In this document: piece after piece, positions 1-5,563 of the stretch
How the letters are laid out: every line of letters starts with the position of its first letter
Numbering within the stretch: position 1 is the stretch's first letter
NCBI GenBank assembly: GCA_016932895.1
Contig: JAFGCA010000827.1
Location: 1-6,392 of the forward strand
Length of the DNA stretch: 6,392 nt
Reading direction: 5' to 3'
DNA from: Sedimentisphaerales bacterium
GTDB taxonomy: Bacteria > Planctomycetota > Phycisphaerae > Sedimentisphaerales > SG8-4
Translations under genes and position numbers: made by a program
The notes under the pieces: generated by a model
Database searches by the model: none
Told to the model about the DNA's origin: nothing
What the model saw: only the letters and a program-made list of their open reading frames with translations

Positions 1-655
1 CGGCAAAGGGCAGGCCCATCTCCCGCGTCAGGTCCACCGCCAGTTTCAGGTCGTTCAATCCAAACGGCGTCGGCTCGGTCACCAGCACGACGAAATCCAC
101 CCCGCGAAGCGCGGTGACGACCGGGCAGGACGTCCCCGGCGGCACGTCGAGAATCGCGATGCCGTCGGGTCCGATGTGCTGCTTGACGCTGGCGATCAGA
201 GAGGGCGTGCGGACGGTGCCGATTTCGAGGCGTCCGCTGACAAAGCCCACGTCACCGGCGGCCCCGGTCTCAATCTCTCCGATCGGCAGCGGCCTTTTCT
301 TGATCGCGTCGGCCGGACAGACGAGCCAGCAGCCCCCGCACGAGTGACAGAGCGGCTCGAACGTGAGCACCTGGTTCTGAATGCAGATGATCGCGCTGTA
401 CTGGCAGATCTTGCCGCACTCGCCGCAGGCCGTGCATTTCGCCGCGTCCACCTCCGGCACGTCGACGGTGACCTCCTCGCGCCGTTCGATCCGGGGCTTG
501 AGGAAGATGTGCCCATTCGGCTCTTCCACGTCGCAGTCGAGATACTGCACCGTCCGACCTTGCCCGGCGTAGATCCTCGCCAGATTCGTCGCGACGGTCG
601 TCTTGCCCGTGCCGCCCTTGCCGCTGGCGACCGCGATTACAAATCCATCGGCCAT
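1..655 (-). CDS. MinD/Mrp-type P-loop ATPase with inserted 2x[4Fe-4S] ferredoxin domain (C-terminus cut off by window edge)
   Basis: I read 218 residues from the ATG at 655 without a stop before the window edge. The N-terminus carries the deviant Walker A motif GKGGTGKT (residues 12-19), followed by a switch-like DCDVEEPN (40-47), as in SIMIBI-class ATPases (MinD, Mrp/Nbp35, NifH). Two CX2CX2CX3C motifs follow: Cys74/77/80/84 and Cys103/106/109/113. Each should ligate one 4Fe-4S cluster, and the first lacks the usual Pro after its last Cys. DVPPGTSCP (170-178) is the Walker B/switch II region. Related proteins are about 280-290 aa, so roughly the last quarter is missing. They are thought to couple ATP hydrolysis to metal-cluster handling, often beside NifX-like proteins; the exact substrate is unknown. 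The start lies 1 nt after the stop of the NifX-like gene, implying translational coupling. Cytoplasmic, with no signal peptide. The family call is secure; the role is inferred. Confidence 0.93.
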   Translation of the reverse strand, partial: MADGFVIAVASGKGGTGKTTVATNLARIYAGQGRTVQYLDCDVEEPNGHIFLKPRIERREEVTVDVPEVDAAKCTACGECGKICQYSAIICIQNQVLTFEPLCHSCGGCWLVCPADAIKKRPLPIGEIETGAAGDVGFVSGRLEIGTVRTPSLIASVKQHIGPDGIAILDVPPGTSCPVVTALRGVDFVVLVTEPTPFGLNDLKLAVDLTREMGLPFA

Positions 656-656
656 G

Positions 657-1028
657 TTACTTGCCACCCGTTCCAAAATGGGATCCGACGTTCGGGCCCG
701 TCGCCTCCTGCCAGCGGCCCGCCTTGAGTCCTTCTACCGCTTCGGCCACCGTGCCCGCGACGCCGGTGTAGAGCTTGATGTTTCCGGCGCGGAGGGTGCG
801 CTCGGCGTTCGGCCCGCAGTTGCCCGTGAGGACGGCTTCGGCCCCGGCGTCGATGACGACCTTGGCCGAGTTGATGCCCGCGCCGCCGGCGGCGGCGACG
901 TTGGCGTTCTCCACGGCTTCGAACGCCATGGTCTCGGTATCGACAATCGCAAAATACCCGGCCCGGCCGAAACGCGGATCCACCTGCGAATCCATTTCCG
1001 TGCCGACCGCTGTGACAGCAATCTTCAT
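657..1028 (-). CDS. NifX/NifB-C-terminal-like (MTH1175-type) metal-cluster-binding protein
   Basis: A 123-aa single-domain protein of the dinitrogenase iron-molybdenum cofactor biosynthesis family (the NifX/NifY/NifB-C fold). The start MKIAVTAVG is typical of the family, and a strong Shine-Dalgarno-like GGAGAAGGAAG sits just upstream, so I start at 1028 and not at the earlier ATG at 1148. Recognisable blocks are DPRFGRAGYF (residues 17-26), GGAGINSAKVVIDAGAEAVL (48-67), TGNCGPNA with the only Cys at 71 (69-76), and LYTGVAGTVAEAVEGLKAG (86-104). A Gly-rich tail contains PNVGSHFG (112-119). NifX-like proteins bind iron-sulfur or Fe-Mo precursors, while stand-alone members in organisms without nitrogenase include the orange protein, which holds a Mo/Cu cluster. 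No nif genes are visible here, so a non-nitrogenase cluster carrier is more likely. Cys71 and His118 are possible ligands, which is inference only. Confidence 0.92.
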   Translation of the reverse strand: MKIAVTAVGTEMDSQVDPRFGRAGYFAIVDTETMAFEAVENANVAAAGGAGINSAKVVIDAGAEAVLTGNCGPNAERTLRAGNIKLYTGVAGTVAEAVEGLKAGRWQEATGPNVGSHFGTGGK

Positions 1029-1113
1029 ATCTTCCTTCTCCTGAAATTCAATGTCTCCAAAGGCGAGGTGCGCCACATGCATGCAAACCGTTCCGACACC
1101 CCGCTGATACTGG

Positions 1114-1491
1114 CTACTTCTCCGCCGCGTCGGCTTGCAGCTCTCCAATGCGCTTCTGGATGTCTTCCAGCGCGCCCCGGAAGTAGGCCGCCTGCTGCTT
1201 GAGGGCTTCGAGCTCCTGCTGCGGCGCCGGTGTTACCGGTCCGGCCCACGGCGTTGCCGGAGAGCCGCAGGCATCATAGCCGAAGCCCGCCCGGGCCCAG
1301 CCGGGCCATCCGGTGGCGTAATACTGATGGCGCCATTCGCGCCCGCCGCCGCGACCGCGACCCCAGAAGCCAAAACCCCGGCCGCCCGCCGGATTCATAT
1401 AGCCCGGCACCGGATATCCGGCGCAAAGACCCGCGCCTCTGCCTGTCATCGGTCCCATCCCGGCGGGACCCGTACCATCTCCACGTGGCAT
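1114..1491 (-). CDS. DUF5320-type glycine-rich small protein with C-terminal coiled coil
   Basis: A 125-aa protein starting MPRGDGTGPAGMGPMTGRGA, which is the recognisable DUF5320 N-terminal signature. I prefer the ATG at 1491 over the one two codons earlier (1497). GGAG lies about 7 nt from the former and only 1 nt from the latter, and family members start with MPRG or MPGG. The first 85 residues are rich in Gly, Arg, Trp and Tyr and contain two Cys (23 and 75). Residues about 91-122 are a Gln/Glu/Lys/Leu-rich amphipathic helix (for example LEALKQQAAYFRGALEDIQK) that should form a coiled coil and could drive oligomerisation. The family has no established biochemical function that I know of, and members often sit beside NifX/MTH1175 and MinD-like genes as here. 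It probably belongs to the same operon, 40 nt after the zinc-ribbon gene and 85 nt before the NifX-like gene. Confidence 0.88.
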   Translation of the reverse strand: MPRGDGTGPAGMGPMTGRGAGLCAGYPVPGYMNPAGGRGFGFWGRGRGGGREWRHQYYATGWPGWARAGFGYDACGSPATPWAGPVTPAPQQELEALKQQAAYFRGALEDIQKRIGELQADAAEK

Positions 1492-1531
1492 AGCCATTCT
1501 CCTTTCTTTCAGAAGGACGTTTCAGTGAAAC

Positions 1532-1747
1532 TCATTGTCTGGTCATGTGCGTGCCGCATTTCGGGCACGTCTTCTGGTTACACGGTTGTCCGACCACGTG
1601 CGGCTCGGTGTGACCGCAGTTCGGGCACACGCAATTCCCGCCTGGACCGGCCGCAAACGGACCGCCCATGCGCCCCGGACCGCGTCCTCGACCCATCCCC
1701 CGGCCGCCTCCACCGCCTCCCGGACCGAATCCGTTTCCACCTGGCAT
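1532..1747 (-). CDS. Small Gly/Arg-rich protein with C-terminal zinc-ribbon/rubredoxin-like Cys cluster
   Basis: A 71-aa protein whose first 38 residues are almost entirely Gly, Arg, Pro and Met (low complexity). Its C-terminus has six Cys: 39, 41, 44, 56, 61 and 64. The two knuckles CPNCG (41-45) and CPKCG (61-65) are separated by 16 residues, as in zinc ribbons or rubredoxin-like metal sites; Cys39 and Cys56 are extra. A His at position 50 might also contribute. The ATG at 1747 is preceded by AAAGGAG at good spacing. An upstream ATG at 1819 is in frame but falls inside the operator palindrome and would add an unrelated leader, so I rejected it. It is the first gene after the promoter, so it is probably the leader gene of the metal-cluster operon. 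Similar proteins are sometimes labelled ferredoxin, but the spacing here does not fit a 4Fe-4S ferredoxin. Zn or Fe binding is inference. Confidence 0.82.
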   Translation of the reverse strand: MPGGNGFGPGGGGGGRGMGRGRGPGRMGGPFAAGPGGNCVCPNCGHTEPHVVGQPCNQKTCPKCGTHMTRQ

Positions 1748-1798
1748 CGCTGCTCCTTTCCAAAAACAACCAGCACCCAACACAATCTTTCTACTTAT

Positions 1799-1820
1799 AT
1801 TATGGGCATATGCCCACAAT
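1799..1820. promoter_or_regulatory. 22-bp palindromic operator candidate inside the promoter spacer
   Basis: The core TGGGCATATGCCCA (1803-1816) is a perfect 14-bp palindrome. Extending to 1799-1820 keeps symmetry at 10 of 11 position pairs; only 1802/1817 mismatches. It fills the gap between the -35 and -10 boxes of the leftward promoter and overlaps the -10, the classic position for a dimeric repressor or a MerR-type activator. The regulator gene is not in the window. DUF134-type HTH proteins often accompany such loci and are a guess for the binder. Confidence 0.65.
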
Positions 1821-1826
1821 GTTCAA
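1799..1826 (-). promoter_or_regulatory. Predicted sigma70-type promoter of the NifX/MinD operon
   Basis: Read on the minus strand, TTGAAC (complement of 1821-1826) is followed after 16 nt by CATAAT (complement of 1799-1804), each matching the consensus boxes at four or five of six positions. Transcription would start near 1791, leaving a leader of about 45 nt before the zinc-ribbon gene. No -24/-12 sigma54 pattern was found upstream, unlike the sigma54-driven orange-protein operons of Desulfovibrio. Confidence 0.6.
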
Positions 1827-1932
1827 AGTAAAAACACCGAAAATCGAAAAAGTTATCTGCTTCTGCCCTATCTGTGTACCTGACGAAGTATGCCGATGCT
1901 CGATCCATTCGGCCAAGCGCTGCTTTCGGTCC

Positions 1933-1961
1933 TTTCTGTGACGGGCCGTCTCTGGTACAAT
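1933..1961 (+). promoter_or_regulatory. Predicted extended -10 promoter of the DJ-1/oxidoreductase/fucosidase operon
   Basis: TGGTACAAT (1953-1961) is an extended -10 element (TGN plus TACAAT, five of six matches). A poor -35 candidate TTTCTG (1933-1938) lies 17 nt upstream, consistent with an extended -10 promoter that needs little -35 contact. Transcription would start near 1968, so the message would carry a leader of about 170 nt containing the whole heptamer hairpin element. Confidence 0.4.
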
Positions 1962-2020
1962 GCCAAGCTACGCTGAGGACACCAGAATGCACATAACCGA
2001 CTGTGAGGCGTCACGGGGTT

Positions 2021-2122
2021 AAATCAAAATGCAAATAGCAAAAAGCAAAAACAGCGAAGTCATCGCGCATCGCGGCGATTCTGTATTTTTGACCTTTGCT
2101 TCTTGATCTTTGATCTTGATTT
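2021..2122. repeat. Imperfect inverted-repeat element made of CAA-ending heptamers (REP/MITE-like hairpin)
   Basis: The ends are the exact inverted pair AAATCAA (2021-2027) and TTGATTT (2116-2122). Nested inward are AGCAAA/TTTGCT (2038-2043, 2095-2100), CAAAAA/TTTTTG (2046-2051, 2086-2091), CAG/CTG (2052-2054, 2081-2083) and ATCGC/GCGAT (2062-2066, 2075-2079), with an 8-nt loop. The left arm reads as consecutive heptamers ending in CAA: AAATCAA, AATGCAA, ATAGCAA, AAAGCAA. The right arm shows the same kind of unit on the opposite strand, including tandem TTGATCT copies at 2103-2116. It is strongly AT-rich at its flanks against a GC-rich genome. It ends 8 nt before the GAGGTG ribosome binding site of the next gene. 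It may be a dispersed non-coding repeat or a transcribed leader structure; no transposase or target-site duplication is visible. Confidence 0.6.
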
Positions 2123-2140
2123 GAAGCAGCGAGGTGAATA

Positions 2141-2716
2141 ATGGACAAGGTGCTGATTGTCGTAGGTGACGCGACCGAGACGGTGGACACGCTGTACCCG
2201 TACTACCGGTTACAGGAGGACGGCTTTGTGGCGGTAGTGGCGGGCCCGGAAAAGCGGCTCTACCACATGGTTCTGCATGAGATCCCGCCCGATTGGGACG
2301 GGCAGGTCACGCGGGAATTCGAGGGCTACACGATCGCGGCCGATGTCGCGTTCCGCGACGTCAAGTGCGAGGAGTATCTGGGGATCTTCTTCTCCGGCGG
2401 ACGGGCCCCGGAGTACATTCGGTACGATCCCGACCTCGTGCGGATTACGCGGCATTTCTTCGAGGCGAACAAGCCGATCGCCTGCGTTTGTCACGGCGTC
2501 GAGATCCCGGCCTATGCCGGTTGCGTGAAGGGCCGGCGCATGGCTACCGTGCCGAAGTGCCAGTTTGACCTGGAGGTTTGCGGCGGGACTTTTGTCAACG
2601 AGGCGTGCGTGGTGGACGGCAATCTGGTCAGCGGCCGGACCTATCACGACCACGGACACTACATCGGCGCGTGGATCAAGATGCTGAAAGAGGCGCGCGA
2701 CACAGCGAGAACGTAG
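2141..2716 (+). CDS. DJ-1/PfpI family protein (class I glutamine amidotransferase-like)
   Basis: A 191-aa single-domain protein, close to the usual 165-200 aa of the family. It has the flavodoxin-like DJ-1/PfpI start MDKVLIVVGDATETVDTLYP, with Glu13 at the position of the conserved acidic residue near the active site. YLGIFFSGGRAPEY (79-92) forms the oxyanion-side loop. The nucleophile elbow ACVCHG (114-119) has Cys117 followed by His118. GGTFVNEACVVDGNLVSGR (148-166) is the family C-terminal block. YHDHGHY (168-174) replaces the usual proline-rich tail of PfpI/YhbO proteins, marking a separate subfamily that I associate with planctomycetes. Known relatives act as glyoxalases, chaperones, deglycases or peptidases, so the reaction cannot be assigned. 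It has no signal peptide, so it is cytoplasmic. The start follows GAGGTG by 5 nt. It is the first gene of the operon, 11 nt before the oxidoreductase. Confidence 0.92.
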   Translation: MDKVLIVVGDATETVDTLYPYYRLQEDGFVAVVAGPEKRLYHMVLHEIPPDWDGQVTREFEGYTIAADVAFRDVKCEEYLGIFFSGGRAPEYIRYDPDLVRITRHFFEANKPIACVCHGVEIPAYAGCVKGRRMATVPKCQFDLEVCGGTFVNEACVVDGNLVSGRTYHDHGHYIGAWIKMLKEARDTART

Positions 2717-2727
2717 AGGGTGAGCGA

Positions 2728-4068
2728 ATGGCCATCAAGCGAATAGGAGCGAGCGGTCGACTGACATCGCGACGTACGGTTCTCAAGGGCGCGGCAGCGG
2801 TTCTCGCTGTTCCGTATGGTATCACGTCGTCGGTGTTGGGCGGGTCCGCACCTAGCAAGCGGCTGACAATGGGCCTGGTCGGCCTGGGCAGCATGGGGAT
2901 GCGTCATGTGAAGGGGTTTTTGCAGGAAGAAGACTGTCGGATCGTGGCCGTCTGTGATGTTGACGCCGCCCGGCGCCGCGCCGCGGTGGAGGAAATCGGC
3001 AAGAGCTATGGTAATCGGGACTGCACCGCGTACAACGACTTTCGCGAACTGATCGATCGGGATGACATCGACGTGCTGTGCATCGCCGTGCCGGACCATT
3101 GGCATGCCGTTATCGCCTTGGCCGGCATTCGCGCGGGCAAAGACATCTACGGCGAGAAACCGCTGGCGCTGACCATCGCGGAAGGGCGAAGACTCGTCGA
3201 GACGGTGAATCGCTACAACTGTGTGTGGCAGACGGGAAGCTGGCAACGTTCCACGGCACACTTTCGCTTCGGCTGCGAACTGGTTCGCAACGGGCGGATC
3301 GGCACGCTGCAGAAGGTGGAGGTCGGCATCGGCGGCGGTTTCTCTCCGGGCGGTGGAAAGCCGACCGTCCATCGGATCGAGCCGCAGCCGGCCATGCCGG
3401 TGCCCGACGGACTGGACTACGACCTGTGGCTGGGGCCGGCGCCCCGGGCGGCGTATACCGAGAAGCGGTGTCACTGGAATTTCCGCTGGATTTTGGATTA
3501 TTCCGGCGGTCAGGTCACGGATTGGGGCGCTCACCACATCGACATCGCCCACTGGGGGATGGGTTGTGACGAAACGGGTCCCGAGGAAGTGGCCGGCACA
3601 GGCTTCTTCCCGGCCGACGGCCTGTGGAACGCCGCGGTCGACTACGATTTTCAGTGTCGCTACGCCGACGGCGTGACGATGCGCGTTGCCAGCAACAACC
3701 ACTGTCGACAGGGGGTGCACTTTGTGGGCGATCGTGGTTCGGTCCACATCACGCGGAGCGGCCTCGACGCCTCTCCGAAGAGCCTGTTGAAGGAGAAGAT
3801 CGGGCCCGAGGAAATCCATCTGGCCCGGCCCTCGGGCGACCATCGCCAGGGGCACCGCCGTGATTTCCTCGATTGCGTCAAGAGCCGCGCCAAGACGATT
3901 GTGCCGGTGGAGGTAGGCCATCGTTCGGTGATACCAGCCCACTTGGGCAACATTGCCATGATTCTCGGCCGCAAGATTCGCTGGGACGCCGAGAGGGAAG
4001 TCATCCTGGACGATCCGGCCGCCACCCGAATGCTTGGCCGCCCGATGCGTAGTCCCTGGCATGCATAA
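2728..4068 (+). CDS. Tat-exported Gfo/Idh/MocA family oxidoreductase
   Basis: A 446-aa protein with a twin-arginine motif SRRTVLK (residues 14-20) followed by a hydrophobic stretch (about 21-38), so it should be exported folded with its cofactor. The Rossmann fold follows: GLVGLGSMG (49-57) with the dinucleotide-binding glycines, then VAVCDVDAARR (73-83). VPDHWHAVIAL (121-131) and GEKPLALT (142-149) carry the family EKP motif with Lys144. The C-terminal substrate domain has DWGAHHIDIAHWG (265-277), whose His residues are the likely catalytic site. Members oxidise or reduce sugars and cyclitols with NAD(P); some exported relatives use bound NAD to cleave glycosides (GH109, sulfoquinovosidases). 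GH109 proteins usually have a variant of the EKP motif, so a classical oxidoreductase is favoured. The ATG at 2728 follows GAGGGTGAG and puts the Tat motif near the N-terminus. It precedes the fucosidase by 46 nt. The substrate is unknown; a fucose-containing glycan or a product of it is inference. Confidence 0.93.
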   Translation: MAIKRIGASGRLTSRRTVLKGAAAVLAVPYGITSSVLGGSAPSKRLTMGLVGLGSMGMRHVKGFLQEEDCRIVAVCDVDAARRRAAVEEIGKSYGNRDCTAYNDFRELIDRDDIDVLCIAVPDHWHAVIALAGIRAGKDIYGEKPLALTIAEGRRLVETVNRYNCVWQTGSWQRSTAHFRFGCELVRNGRIGTLQKVEVGIGGGFSPGGGKPTVHRIEPQPAMPVPDGLDYDLWLGPAPRAAYTEKRCHWNFRWILDYSGGQVTDWGAHHIDIAHWGMGCDETGPEEVAGTGFFPADGLWNAAVDYDFQCRYADGVTMRVASNNHCRQGVHFVGDRGSVHITRSGLDASPKSLLKEKIGPEEIHLARPSGDHRQGHRRDFLDCVKSRAKTIVPVEVGHRSVIPAHLGNIAMILGRKIRWDAEREVILDDPAATRMLGRPMRSPWHA

Positions 4069-4114
4069 GAGAACGCCTCGGCGGGGCGCCATTGATATGA
4101 AGAAGGAGTAACTC

Positions 4115-5515
4115 ATGAGAAGGCCAACAGATTTTGTACCTGTCATCGTAGCGATAGTGATTTTCGCGATGATTGCCGCTCCGCTTTGCGCGGGCGAGAC
4201 GAAGGAGCAGCGGGACGCGCGCATGAAGTGGTGGCGGGAAGCACGTTTTGGGATGTTCGTCCACTGGGGGCTCTATTCGGGTCTGGCGGGCACCTGGAAG
4301 GACAAGCCCGTCGGAACGCGCGGCGGGATGGAGTGGATTCAGCAGCGCGTCCGCGCCGACACGTGGGAATATGCCCACGAGGCGGTCCCGAAGTTCCGTC
4401 CGAAGGAAGGTTTCGCCGTCGAATGGGCCAGGCTCGCCCGCGAAGCCGGGTGTCGCTACGTGGTCTTCACCACCAAACACCACGACGGATTCTGTCTGTT
4501 CAAGTCCGAGTACACGACCTACGACGCGCACGATCTTGTGGGCCGGGACCTGTGCAAGGAGATCGTCGATGCCATCCGCGCCGAGGGGTTGAAGGTCGGC
4601 TTCTATCACTCGGTCATCGACTGGCACCACCCGCAGTACGACTACGTCAAGGCCGACCAGTTGCCGCATCCGCTCAAAGGCAAGCCTTCACCGAACGGCC
4701 CGCGCAACCACGACATCTACCTCGATTTTCTCCACCATCAGGCCCGCGAGATCTTCTCGAATTACGGCACGCTCGATGTCATCTGGTGGGACTACTCCAA
4801 GAAGGGCAACGACGGGCCCTTCTGGCGTTCGGATGAGTTGATGGCGATGGCGCGTCGGTTGCAGCCGGGTGTGATCTCGAACAATCGCCTGTATCACATC
4901 CCCCACATCGAGAAGACGGACTCCGTCGGCCGGCTGAAAACGTGGAAGCCCGAACAGGGCGACTTCACCACCCCGGAGCAGACCATTCCTTCGACCGGCA
5001 TCCCCGGCGTCGACTGGGAGGTCTGTATGACCATGAACACCACGTGGGGATACTCGGACCACGACCACGCCTGGAAGTCCAACGAGACGCTGATTCGCAA
5101 CCTCATCGACATCGTCTCGAAGGGCGGCAACTACCTGCTCAACATCGGCCCGAAGGGCGACGGCTCCGTTCCCGCCGAGAGTATCGAATCGATGGGGGCC
5201 ATCGGCAAGTGGATGGCCGTCAACGGCGAAGCCATCCACGAGACGATCGCCAGCCCGTACGAAAGGCCCGCATGGGGTCGATACACTGCCAAGCCCGGGA
5301 AACTCTACGTGCACGTGTTCGACTGGCCCGAAGACCGGATCCTCCGCGTGCCCGTCAAGACGTCGCAGGTGACGAAGGCCTATTTCCTTGCCGACCCCAA
5401 ATGCCGGACGTTGACGCTGCAGCAATTGGCCGGCTCAGACGCACTCGCCCTGAAGCTCCCCGAGCAAGCCCCGGACCCCATCGCCTCGGTTCTCGTCATC
5501 GAGCACCGGGAGTAG
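4115..5515 (+). CDS. Secreted alpha-L-fucosidase, glycoside hydrolase family GH29
   Basis: A 466-aa retaining fucosidase that removes alpha-L-fucose from the ends of glycans. A Sec signal peptide (charged MRRPTD, hydrophobic core 8-24) probably ends at LCA|GE after residue 26; Cys25 does not fit a lipobox. The GH29 (beta/alpha)8 domain shows RFGMFVHWGLYS (44-55), the fucose-binding KHHDGFCLF (121-129), and GFYHSVIDWHHP (162-173). DVIWWDYS (221-228) makes Asp226 the likely nucleophile. GDFTTPEQ (282-289) offers Glu288 as the candidate acid/base, an assignment by family analogy. NTTWGYSDHD (308-317) and GGNYLLNIGPKGDG (337-350) close the domain, and about 90 further residues form a beta-rich C-terminal domain. 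I cannot separate subfamily A (broad) from B (branched alpha-1,3/4) with confidence. AAGGAG lies 7 nt before the ATG. It is the last gene of the operon and probably acts in the periplasm or outside the cell on fucosylated polysaccharides. Confidence 0.95.
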   Translation: MRRPTDFVPVIVAIVIFAMIAAPLCAGETKEQRDARMKWWREARFGMFVHWGLYSGLAGTWKDKPVGTRGGMEWIQQRVRADTWEYAHEAVPKFRPKEGFAVEWARLAREAGCRYVVFTTKHHDGFCLFKSEYTTYDAHDLVGRDLCKEIVDAIRAEGLKVGFYHSVIDWHHPQYDYVKADQLPHPLKGKPSPNGPRNHDIYLDFLHHQAREIFSNYGTLDVIWWDYSKKGNDGPFWRSDELMAMARRLQPGVISNNRLYHIPHIEKTDSVGRLKTWKPEQGDFTTPEQTIPSTGIPGVDWEVCMTMNTTWGYSDHDHAWKSNETLIRNLIDIVSKGGNYLLNIGPKGDGSVPAESIESMGAIGKWMAVNGEAIHETIASPYERPAWGRYTAKPGKLYVHVFDWPEDRILRVPVKTSQVTKAYFLADPKCRTLTLQQLAGSDALALKLPEQAPDPIASVLVIEHRE

Positions 5516-5563
5516 TGTGGATTGGGAGCGGCTCCTGTCCGGCAGTGATCGATCCTGTGCAGG
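5516..5563. terminator. Weak hairpin between convergent genes (possible bidirectional terminator)
   Basis: The 48-nt gap between two converging stop codons contains the interrupted palindrome GGAGC-G-GCTCC (5525-5535), flanked by GGA (5519-5521) and TCC (5538-5540). The self-complementary octamer GATCGATC follows (5547-5554). There is no T-tract on either strand, so this is not a convincing intrinsic terminator. Confidence 0.2.

Larger units (their letters stand above)
1748..2140. other. Divergent intergenic region between the two operons
   Basis: This 393-nt stretch has no credible gene. From left to right it contains the leftward promoter/operator, an AT-rich stretch (about 1824-1856), a small imperfect hairpin, a predicted rightward promoter (1933-1961), and the heptamer inverted repeat (2021-2122). 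The hairpin pairs GCCGATG (1892-1898) with CATTCGGC (1906-1913) with one bulge and a 7-nt loop. It has no following T-tract, so its role is unclear. A 65-codon minus-strand reading frame (1795-1992) covers the promoter and looks spurious. Confidence 0.7.

Noticed and set aside
176..727. Plus-strand open frame opposite the MinD-like ATPase gene
   Set aside because: The opposite strand encodes Walker A and two 4Fe-4S motifs in continuous frame; this frame is a shadow with no recognisable motif.
1135..1941. Plus-strand open frame of 268 codons across the two small Gly-rich genes
   Set aside because: Its translation is Arg/Pro/Ser-rich without domain features, covers two better-supported minus-strand genes, and runs through the promoter region.
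1795..1992. 65-codon minus-strand open frame in the intergenic region
   Set aside because: It overlaps the operator and promoter of the NifX/MinD operon, has no clear ribosome binding site, and resembles no known protein.
2728..4068. GH109 (NAD-dependent alpha-N-acetylgalactosaminidase) as the identity of the oxidoreductase
   Set aside because: Length and Tat signal fit, but the intact EKP motif and the surrounding sequence match the classical Gfo/Idh/MocA group better; GH109 members I remember have a variant motif there.
4069..4114. Possible terminator hairpin between oxidoreductase and fucosidase genes (CGCC/GGCG near 4073-4088)
   Set aside because: The stem is only about 4 bp and there is no T-tract; the gap carries a good ribosome binding site and fits an operon spacer.
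2659..4224. Long minus-strand open frame of about 520 codons opposite the oxidoreductase gene
   Set aside because: It is antisense to a clearly recognisable Gfo/Idh/MocA gene; long antisense frames are expected in GC-rich codon usage, and its translation shows no domain I recognise.
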